Shown one piece after another: positions 11,195 through 23,100 of a stretch of 64,000 bases of DNA. The notes below the pieces were generated by a model. That model was not told where the DNA came from, ran no database searches, and saw only the letters and a program-made list of their open reading frames with translations. This DNA comes from Gymnothorax reevesii (Eukaryota > Chordata > Actinopteri > Anguilliformes > Muraenidae), in assembly GCA_029721435.1 (NCBI GenBank), contig CM056573.1, positions 151,363,947-151,427,946 of the forward strand. Direction: 5' to 3'. Positions within the stretch are counted from its first letter, which is position 1; every line of letters begins with the position of its first letter. The position numbers were made by a program, and so were the translations under genes.

Positions 11195-14100
11195 CTGCAG
11201 GAGAAAGATTGAGAGAAGGATGGAAGTTTAACTTACAGGAGCACCGAGTTGCTCAAGGCAGGCTGAAGGTGCAGGGACCCCAGAGTGAAAAAACAGAGAC
11301 TCACACTCAGCATCCGATACCACACAAAATCACTATATGGCTAGCATAGACGGAGAACCAGTCAGACAGCTGAAGACAGATTTTGTGAGATAGCACAAGA
11401 CAGAGGGAAAGTAAAGCCTGTCAGGTTGACATTGTGTGTTAAGATTACGCCAAAGCCAAGGCACATACATAAACTTGTGGGAATGAGAGATCAGGCCTAA
11501 CATTTAAGCGCCCCTTATGTTGTTGCTGGAAAGGCCATGAGAATTAAGTCTGGCAGTTTCTGATGTGAAGAATGCAACTAGGGAACAACTAATGTGACAG
11601 AGAGGCAAACTGGCTCATAGTATTGCATCGCTCACCAGTAAGCTAGATAATAATTTAGACAGAAATTATCACTCACTATATAGGTACATTGAAAATGTTC
11701 CTACCATAATGCTGTCAGAAGCTACAATGCTTTCAAGCCAGTATTTGCTAATAAATGCCAAACAGAACAAAAGAAATATTGAATCTGTGTCACGATGAGG
11801 CAGAAAAAAAAAAGCGCAATTCCACCATTTACCATCAATATGCACTCAACAGCCACATATATTTAAATTTAAATTTTTTTAAGGAAGGCAAAAACTTATT
11901 CAAAACGTACACTGCCCGGCCAAAAAAAAGGTCGCTCACTCAAATATTTAGTTGGAACCCCTGTGGCTTTGATTACAGTGCATATTCGTCTCGTCATTGT
12001 TTTGACAACTATATGCAATGCCAGAACATTTATCTTCTATCAGAAATGCCATAATTTTTGGCCGAGATCTTATCCTCTCGACATAGTGGTTGAACGGTGG
12101 TCTTTCTTGAGCACATCCCAATAACTTTTAATGTGTTTAAGGTCAGGACTTTGTGGTGGCAAATTTGTTTGTGAGAATGATTCCTCATACTTGTTTTTGT
12201 CATTCATGGTTTTCTTTGCTAAATACAGGCCAATAACTTGCCCGTTCGGAAATACTGCAACATCTTTTCCACCATCAAGGGATGTGTCTTCCGACATGAT
12301 TTTTTAAGAAATGAGTAGCAACGCGCTTCATCAGTCAGAGTTAAAATGATTATTTCCAGCTAAAACATATTAATAACCGCAATAATGATCCAATTATAAA
12401 ATTTGTTCATTAGTTTCCAAACGGTGACTTTTTTTTGGCCGGGCAGTGTATATCGCCCATGTAAAAAATAATTGTCCCCCCCTTAACCACCTTGTATAGA
12501 AGCCAAAGCAGGCCACTTATGCTTTTCCTAATTTAAATAATTATTCACAACCCCAATTGCAAAATAGTAGGAACAAAGTGTAAATTGTGAAAGACTTTTG
12601 AGCATTTCAGAGAGTGTAGAAATTACTTGTAACAAGACACTTATAGCATTTAGAATACAATCTCATTTCAGTTTATTTTCACAATTTTTGTAGTATGGAG
12701 TAAGGGCTGCAAACGCACATAATCTATTTGAAAATTTAGCCATGACGTTGTTTAAAATATTGAGAATTGAAAAATGGCTTTGAGGTCAAATAATGCATTT
12801 CCGAGATGATAAAATCCTTGACCACAAGTGTGTTACATCATAGCGTGATATTCAAAATTTCCAACTGTCCAGGAGCCAAATGAGAGCACATTCCAAGTGA
12901 ATCCCCAAATGGCTCCAAATCATGCGTGGTGAATTAAAAAAATAATCATATTTTATCACAAATCAACAGTTTTGACTTATGATGCTCAATACGAATAAAT
13001 GATTTTCAAGTGGGAATTAGCAAGAGTCCATAAACAGGCAGGTATAGGCATCAATGGTTTCTAAAAGCTTCTAACCCAAAAAAATGCTTTTTCTACATTA
13101 TAAAGTATTGCAATTTGTCAATTTTTCACATGAGCCCCATTAGCCAGCACAAATACTTTTTTTAAAACTGCTTTTTTTGACTGTCAGAATGTTTACCCTG
13201 CTAGGAAAATGTGTTGCCATCACCTCCTATGATATGGACGAGGCGTTTGACTTAAGGAGGCATGGAAAATGAAGGAAAAAAAAGTGAAAATGTTTACAAT
13301 GGACACCAGCCTGCATACGCAGTCGTGCAGAGCCCCACTCCTTCCTTGGGTCATATCAACCACACCTGCGAGTATTCGCCTAGCACAGAAGTGAACAGCA
13401 AACTTCTATAATCCACGTCCCGTACGGAGCCTGTATAACTCCCTACCACAGAAATATTTTGAATATATATTATGCCAAGAAAAAATATTCCACCGCCAGT
13501 AAAAAGCAGGCAATAATGCTATTTTCGCTGGAATAGAAATTAAACATAACAGCCGGTACACTGAAGTCCTGAACACTGAAGCAGACCGCATAATAAAATA
13601 ACATAAACACAGACATTCTATTTAGTTGAATGTAGTATACTAAAGGCCCGAGAAGCAGTAGGTTACAGTGATTTCATAATGGCCCCTCCGCTGTTATAAA
13701 ATCACTGTAACCCACTGCTTCAAGGGGCTTATTGCTTTTATAAAACAGTTACCCTACATATAGTCCATTAAATAAACACACAAGAAAAATAATCAACAAT
13801 TTATTGGTAATAATGCATCAGTAAAATTGAGAACTATTCGTTCTACCACCAAGCAAGATAGAGTGGACAGAATGGTTGGCAAGCAACCCTGACGATAAGA
13901 TTGCTTTTTCATCTAGCGTCATTATGGCACATCAGGCTATTTGGGCTTGTTAATGCAGATATACTATGAAAGCAGGCTATTTGTAATGTCTCCTTCGGTC
14001 TCCTGAAGGCCCCGTTAAATAATTTTACGTTCGTTTCGGTTTTCGAGTTTCCTTGTTCTCAACTCGCGCCGATCTGCCATATCATTCCAACTAGCAGCGA

Positions 14101-17100
14101 GAGTAGGGAACAAGATTGATTCACACTTGCCGGTGTCCAGGAAAATATGTTTAATTGTGCATTAGTTGGCTAGCCAGCTTGTCAACTAACTAGCATTCAC
14201 TACAATGGATGTGGTTATCCTACATATCGCCCATAAAATAAACACACAACAAAAAAAAATCATCAATTTATCACTAATATTGAAACATTGAGCTAGTTAG
14301 CAATGTAGCTAGCAAGCTAAAATGATATCAAACTCTGTAATGCAATAGCCAGCTAGAGAGATAGCCAACTGGTTGGCAGGTTAAATGGCTAAACTTCGCT
14401 AACACTGAAATAGCGAGCAAAATGTCTTGAAACAGACGTAACCTAACGAGTCAGTCCAGCGCCGAGTAGTTGGTTCCACGCAGGGATATTTTGTGCAGCA
14501 GTCTGCCTCAGAATACAGTGGGTTACAGTGATTTTATACTGGCATGGAACACAGCTCAGCCAATCACATTTAAGGATGGGAAGCACCAGTTTTATAAAAT
14601 TATATAACATTCACAGAGCCACACAAGCATGTGCTACTATACTGAGAATTATTAGCAAAGGCAAACGGTAAGTGATAATAACCAATATGAAAAACTGGCA
14701 ACAACAGTATCATAATCATAGTAACAGTGTGGAAAAAAAAACAACTAGAAAAGCACTCAGAGAGCGCAGAACCTCCGCCAGGGGGCAGCAAACCCAGAAG
14801 CACGGCGATTGGAACTCCGGCCCATTGGAAAGACTTGAAATCTTGAACTTTGGTGTATATCTCAGCAGTACTTTGGCGTAGACATGCCAAAATTTAATCA
14901 CCTCTTCCTTGACTTAATACCCACCAACCCTGAAAATTTCATCAAAATCCGGCCATAAGTTTTTGAGTTATTTTGTACACAAACAAACAAACAAACAAAC
15001 AAACAAACCAACAAACAAACGGCACCGAAAACATATACCTCCTCGGTGGAGGTAAATAATTGTAATATCCCAAACAAGAATGCTAACACATCAAGGATAA
15101 AGACTCCCCATAAGCCTCCTACTCTAGATAATCAATGCTATTAGGCTCAGAAAACTCTCCAGTCCTGTTCCCTTTGGATTTAACACCGGTGTCCACATCT
15201 GTAAGATGTCTATAGTTTTGCCATCTTGTAAAAGCAATGCGATTACTCTAGGTTGTGTATGGCAGGTGTTATGGCTAAGGCATCTATTTGTATTCATATA
15301 TATTTTGTTTTCATGCTTGGGGATTGCTGCTGTTTTCCTTTGTGTTGCTCTCTTCCGCTGCTGGGATCTAGGCTGCCGATTTCTGATTGGACAACAGTTA
15401 ATTGTACATGGCATAAAGGGAAGCCGCACCAGAAGACAGGACCCCGCCTCCTTCCTTCCTCCCAACGTGGCCTACGCAGCCTGTTCGATGGTTCTTTGTA
15501 AACACTTGTAAGAATTGAAAACCAGACGATGCAGTTCGTTGTGTGTCCCTTTTGAAAGAGTTTGAAAGAATTGTAAACCTGGCGATGCTGTTTGTTCTGT
15601 GTTCCTAGTCTTTGTAAGCTCTTGTCAAGTTTGCACTTTGTCATGTAGTTCGGTTGTCTAAAGTGGCGTTTCGATACTGAATCTTGAAACATTGCAAATG
15701 TAAAGAGTAACTCCTGGACCCAGGGTAGGGGGGAGCTGTTTTTTCCTTTACTGTATATTTTATTTTTCTCCTGTGTCGGTAGTTCATAGGTAGGTTAAAG
15801 CATTGTTGTTCTTTTCCTTTTTTTTGATGTTAGGTAAGAGTTATTTGAAGGGCTGTTTTGTTTGTTATTTTTTGCGAAGCCCTCCCTGACATCGCATCAC
15901 TCCCGTAGAATAAAACAAAAGTTTTTGACTGCATACTTGGTTGTTTGGTTTTCCTTGGAAGTAAGGAAGGAAAAGGTCACTTCTATGCTGCGCTCCGGTT
16001 TTCCCCTAGGCCGGGGGTAACAGTAGGGTACGTGTCAGTGTACTCAAGTAATTCAAATGCGCAAAGTTGAGAATATGTGAGGATGCTGCAGTAACACAAG
16101 GGTTTTTTTCTGGATGCCCAATCAATTTCAAGTTCATACTGTCCTGTCTCGGATAAACTGCATGTCAATCAAAAGATGATGACCAGAAAAGTGTAATGTG
16201 GGCGTGAGCTACAGCTACGCTTTTACGCAGTTCAGTCAGCAGGAACTAACCTCCAGTCCACACATAGACGCCGCTTCTACTACGATCAAAATGTGGCCGA
16301 AAACGTGGCCGATCGCAGGAGAAACGTAGTGGAGTCTTCATAAGTGCAGTATGATTGCGGTAGGGTCTTTATGATCGGGAAGCTCCACGCTCTCACCACG
16401 CTTATTTTGAACATGCTCAAAACAAGCGTAGCGGGATCGTGGCCAACAAGAATCGGGGTACAGTCGAAAAAAGAGCGTAGTAGAAGCGCCGTAATCGTAC
16501 AAGCAGCGCGGAAGCATCATGGAGAGATCTTCACGATCATACTAAAAAGCGCAGTAAAAGCGTAGTACAGTCGGGAACATATCAAGTACGCTCCTACAAC
16601 ACTCCCACTTCGTTCTTACTACGTTCCCACTACGATCTCTCTACGTTCCTGACGATCCTACGAAGACCTACCATGACCTTACGCCGAGCACACCACGACC
16701 TATCAGGCAGCAGTTTGTACATGTACATGTACTTCGTTACAGTATTTTAGTCTTTTTTTTTTTTTTTTTTGAGGATTTGTACTTACGTTTTTTTTAACTG
16801 GGACTTTTACTCTCCTACATTTAAAAGATAAGTATAAGTTCCTTTCACTTTGTTACTTCGACACTGGGAACTTAGTTACTCGTTTCAAACTAGAATATTA
16901 ATTTAATTCATCATTAACGGATTATCTGGATTTGGCGTGTTTGAGAAGAACAACGGTGTCTCTTTGTGCAGATGTGTCCGCCAGTGGACGTGGAGCTGCA
17001 AATTTATACACGCAATTACAATATTCTATCACTAGATAGCACATCAGGATCAGTTATTGAATATTATAACTGCCACTAAACTCAAAGAAGTGATTTAATT

Positions 17101-20100
17101 CCCCCCAATATCTATACTTTTTAATTTCAGTGGGACTCCTCAGTATAATGAAGGCTAGATTAAATAATTCTTTTGTGTATTTGTACCGTTTTGTCTGTCA
17201 CAAAGAAGAGATGTTGCAGCACTACCTCTGACACCGGATCGGATCAGGGTTTGTTTTCAGCCAAAATATATACACATCATCGCCAAAATCGTACTAGAAG
17301 CGTACTACAAGCGTGATATGAGCGGCACCACCGTAGCGATATCGTCGTACAGTCTTCTAGGTTTGCGTAGCGTCGTAGTATGATCTTCAATGTCGTAGCA
17401 GCAGCGTAGTATAAACGCAGCAAATGCGGCCGCTGGTCGGCAATGGTCTGCGTAACATCGTAGTAGAAGTGTGTCAGCAGCACTTTGGACGTGGGAGCAT
17501 CGTAGTACGGTCATAATGAAGACCATAATTTGCGAAATTGCTCGATTTAGACGCCGATCCGCCCCAATCCAATACTTTTTCTGATCGTGGCTTGATCGGT
17601 ATGATCGTCCTAAAGTCGCATCACTGTGTGAACGGGGTGTAAGCAGGCAGTACATTCAGGAGAGGTCATTCAAGATAACTGACCAATGAATCCTGCAAGG
17701 GACGCATCTCTGCATTAATCAATGGAAGGTTAATATGATTTGATCTCTATAATGGATAGTAGAATGACGTAGCATCAATGCCATTTTGAATTTTGCTTCA
17801 GACAGCTGATTTTTATTCAGCACTAAATTGCCATACCTTTGGGCTATTTTTTTGTTGTGAAAGATAATTTTTATCAACTACTGGGCGAATTCTTTTGGCA
17901 AATATCATAGGCCGTTTGTGGATCAGCCTTGGATGAGGAGCTTAACACATAATTCCTGGGCAACAGCGGTGCGGAGGGATTTAACTCCTCTGTATTCAAA
18001 ACAGTTTACAGGCACCACTTCCTCTTGAATATTCAATATACATTTTGCATCTACCCGATACTGTTTGGGATACTGCAATTGAGTGCATCAGTTGAGCAGT
18101 TCCATGGATGCTAATGTCTACAATCTTCTCCAGTGCGCAATTAAGTATAATATAATATACAAAAGTAATATAATATAATATAATATAATATAATATAATA
18201 TAATAACTGGTTGTGTGCCCTTGGCAGCAAAAATTGTTATCAAATATTTGTGATAACTGGCAATGAGTTTTCCCCTTGGCTAATAAGAATTTTAGCCCAC
18301 TGTTCTTTACAGCATTGCTTTAACTCAGCCATATTGGAGGGTTTTCAAGCATGAACTGCTTGTGTAAGGTCATGCCACAGCATCTGAATTGAATTCAGAA
18401 AAGGGCTTTGACTAGCCCACTTCAGAACCTTCATTTAGTTTCTTTTGAGCCAATCAAAGGTGGCCTTGCTTGTGTACTTTGGATCACTATCCTGCTGCGT
18501 AACTCAACTGCACTTGAGCTTTAGGTCTAAAACTGATGGTCAGATAGTCTCCTTCAGGAATTTCTGGTAGAGAGCAAAATTTGTGGCTCAATCAGTTGCG
18601 GCAAGTCAACCAGGTGTCAAGACAATTTTTTGGAAAATGTGAGATGAGGCTTTGTGTTCTTTTTAGTCAGCCTTAGTTTCTACCTTACAGCTCTTCCATT
18701 GATGCCAGTTTTGCCCAGTCTCTTCTTTATTGCAGAATCGTAAACATTTTTACATTAAACATTAAATCGTAAATTTTTACCAAGGCAATGCAACTTGCCA
18801 AACGTTAGATTTTAGTCTGGCTTCTTTTTTCACCTCACAGATGAGTCATCCATGCGCTCTTGGACGAATTTGGTTGGCTGGCAACTCCAGGGTAGCTTCA
18901 CCATTGTTCCAAGTTTGCTCCATTTGTAGATAATGGCTCTCACTGTAGTTTGCTGATGTCTCAATGCATTAGAAATGGCTTTATGACCCTATGTGGACTC
19001 AAACATATCAAAGACTTTGCTCTCATCTGTTTTTGAATTTCTTTCAATTGTAGCATCATTTATGCCTACTTCATGTTGCCAAACCGGATCTATTACAGTG
19101 ATGTTTAGTTTCAAAAAGGCTGGCAGTTACTCATGCCTACATGTGTCCATTGAAATTGAACTCAGTTATTGAAATAATTTGTTCAATTGGTTGATTTAGT
19201 AAGTTTTCACATAGGGCCAGATAGGGTTGGGTAGCTTTTTTCCTTCAACAAATTAAATCATCATTTAAAAACTGCATTTTGTGTTAACTCCAAAATTTCT
19301 TTGTCAAATACCAGAATTAGTTTGATGATCTGAAACATGTGTGACAGATTTAAAAAATATATAAAATAAATCAGGAAAAGGAACATACTTTTTCATTGCA
19401 CTGTATCCTTTCTTTAGGAGATGGTTAGACGGCACCCATAACGGAGTACACAGTCAGTAACGTGGGCTGAGCCATTTAAATGACACTCAGTTGAAAACAA
19501 CGCGTGCCAAAAAATACTCCCTGCACCATTTCATCTCTTCCACCAGCCTGGACCATTGACACAAGTCAGTATGGATCTACAGATTCATGTTGTTCACTTG
19601 AAATTCTAACAATACCATTTGCAGGTCACTGCAAAAATCCAGATTTGTCAGACCAGGCAATATTTTAGCCAATTTGCTGCTGTCCAGTTTGGTGAGCCTT
19701 TTCTTCCCGCAGTCTCATTTCCTATTCTTAGCTGAAAGGAGCAGAGCCCGGTGTCACCCTTTGCTGCAGTAACTCATCCATTTCAAGGTTCAACATGTTG
19801 CACGTTCAGATATGTTCTTCTGCATGGCACATTTGTAACGCATGGTTATTTGAGGTACTATTTCCTTCTTTTCAGCTTGAACCAGCCAGGCCCTTCTCCT
19901 CGCCTTCTTTTATTTACGAACCATTTTTGCCCACAGACCTGCTGCTTACTGGGCGTTTTTTTTTCCTTGGTTTGTTTTATTTTTCACCTTATTCTTGGTA
20001 AACTATAGTGGCTGCTGTATGTGGAAATCCCAGGTAATCAGCAGCTTCTCACATATTCACACCAGCCTATCTGGAACCAACAATCATTCCATAGTCAAAG

Positions 20101-23100
20101 TAACTTATATTTTATTTTTCTCAATTCTTATGATTGGTTAACCTAGATTTTTGTGTTTATTGGTCGCTACAACATTTGAAAAACTATATCAACCAAAAAT
20201 TCTAATGATACTACTTGTACTTTTGGATTTCCATATTTAATATTTTCTCAGCTGTTCACACATCAAATTGGAAAAAGTATGCGAACACTCTCATGAATTA
20301 TTTCCACGGAAGTCAGTAAGTCCAGCAAATGAGATAAAACTCAGAGAAGTAGTTACTAATTCCCAGTTCCTTACAAAACACACAAAAATGACAACTAACA
20401 ATTTTCTCTACACATGAAATACCAAAAGGTGATGTGAGTGAGTCCCAAATCAAAAGCATTTCATGATCACCATCTTGTTGAGATTAATAAAGTAGCAAAT
20501 GGTAATGAATACATTTGCATAAATCAAGTAATTTTCAAAGGTCAGCGCAAGAGCACAGTGTTCAAGGAGATGACAAATAACCAAAATTGATAATAACCAA
20601 AATTCTGACAAATGTCTCATAGTCATTTAATTATCACTTCATGAGTCTATCATTACAAACATGTAGAGCAAGAATGGTGCTCAAGGGACGACACTAAGCG
20701 CAAAACCGCTGCTCACTGTTAAAATAAATAAGTGAAGTCGCAGCTTGCAACACTCAAATTTGCAATTTGATACTTCTAAAATGCAACTGGAGCAATGTTG
20801 TGAGGACAAATGCATCAAAGGTTTAAAATTTTGGCAGAAACATTCAGAGTTCTCTTTAATGTACACATCAACACTTCAAATCCCTGGCAAAAATGAAGCT
20901 TAGTGAAAGGAGCATTATAAATCAGGCGGTTTTGCTTCCTACAGGTCTGGAGGATAAATTAATGTTTTCAAATGATGAGATGAGTGCCAAAAACTGCAGA
21001 TTTCATGACTGCTTCCATCTGGATGTAGAAGTATTTATCATTCAATTCAGTTCCATTTTAAATTACTGACAAAATATTTCTTGACTCCTAAGGAACAGTA
21101 CTTTCATTTGCAGTTCACTTCAGATGAAAGTCTTGCACTTTAAGAGCCTATGATTAGATCATTATTTCAGTAAGACATGTTTCAGGTGGCAAGGATTCTT
21201 TTAACCCTAATGGATGCAGTGCATATCTTCTCATTTCTCTAACAACAATGTCAGAAGACATATCCTGTGGTTGTGAAAAAGATGTTACTCTGGGTCCCTC
21301 CCAGGGTGATGCATTGAGAGATGCAAGAAAATCATGGGAGGATAGAAGAAACAAGGAAATATGTTTTTAAAGAAAAGAGACGCTTTTTCCTCCGAAGCGT
21401 CACATGGAGCAATGGCTGTGACTGATGACGGCACACAGCTGGATCTACTGCCAACATCTGTTTTACCAATTGACATCATGGCCTTCAGCACAGAGACATA
21501 TATCCTCTCATAGCTCCTCAGAACTCTCTCCTTGCACCTCAAAGCAAAGACATGAACTTTGGGATGGCATGCAAAATGGCAGATTCGGAGAAACTTTCTG
21601 TTCAAGCAAAGATCAAGGAACGAGGAAGTATCAAATGAGAAATTTCAGATAAAGCCAGTCTCTCAGGATGGGAAAAATTATTGGCAGCATCAACTAAGGA
21701 AAACAGCTGAGGAGATTGCTGGAATCACTGGACGTCCGTTAAAAACTGTCAATGCATTATTACTCCTGTTGAAAATCTTTGGGATGCGCTGGAAAAGACT
21801 TAACTAAGTGCATCGACTTTCTCGCATCAATGCGTTTCACATTGCATAAGGATGCCAAAACAATGCCACAATGAATGCGCTCAGTGATCATACGCCAATA
21901 AATCAAAACATTATGACCACTGATGTAACATTCTGTTGGTCCTTTACATGCCCCAAATACGGTTCTGTCAAATAAATGTCCATATAAATGTCCTGGCCCA
22001 GGGTTTCCAAGCAGAACATTTCCCACAGCATCGCACTCACTCCACCAGCTTATCTTCTTCCCACAGTGGTTCTCTACCCCAGATAAACGGTGCATATTTA
22101 CACGGCAGATGTACACAATGTTAAATATATCAGGACACAACGGACCAGTCAAGCATCTTCCATTGATCTATGGTCCGGTTCTGACTCTTGCATCCCATTA
22201 CAGGCACTTTCAGTGGTGGACAGGGTTTAGAATGGGCAGGCTGACTGGCCTCCAGCCACAAAGCCCCATCCGCAGCAGGGACCAATAAGCTGTGTGTTTC
22301 AATACATTCTTCCAGTAACCACTATTTAAATTTGCTAAGACTTGTGCTACAGTAACCCTTCAGTCGGTACAGCACAGAAGGAATAACTTTCGTTCGTTTG
22401 CCTTGAGTTATCGGCTCCCACCACCCAGTCAGTGGTTTGTGGTTTGTACATCTTTAGACCTCTGTCAGTAGGTATGTGACACAGCGCAACAGAAGACCAG
22501 GTGCATCCCCACAAGACTTTCCGTTTCAGAAATGACTAAGTTGTCTGGTCATAACAATGTGGCAACTCAAAGCTGCATAGGTCCCATTCCTCTAGCACCC
22601 AATACACTGACTATGAGAACCCAATGTTCACTTACCATTATGGTCGTTCGGCAAACCTTGACATGCGCCACTGTTACAAAAAACTTTATTCAGTTCATCT
22701 GTGCGAGATCATAACGCTTTGACTCCTTCGTGTATGTATTTACGTGTGTAAACACATGGGTTCGTGTTTGCGAGTCCATACCTCTCGGCACAATTCCCTG
22801 AGAATCTGTGTCAGGCCTACCAAAGAAAACGTAGCCTCAGCACACAAAAACTTTGAAATGCCTATATCAATCGCGGAAATTGCAACAGAAAAATAATACC
22901 CCGCTACCGAAACTGCAAAAACCGCAACATAAACTGTTGACTCGTAGCATAAGACTATGAAACTGCAACATCTTCTATTGCATCCGTCTTTACCATTTAC
23001 TGCGCTTGCGCGTACCGGCCCAGGCTGCTTTCAGAGATAGCGGAATCAGGCGTGTCTCCTTCAGTTGGCAAGTAAAACTTCCAAATATGACGTTATTGTT

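Noticed and set aside
15240..15990. Complete LTR retrotransposon
   Set aside because: No gag/pol frame, primer site or second LTR was found; at most a solo LTR.
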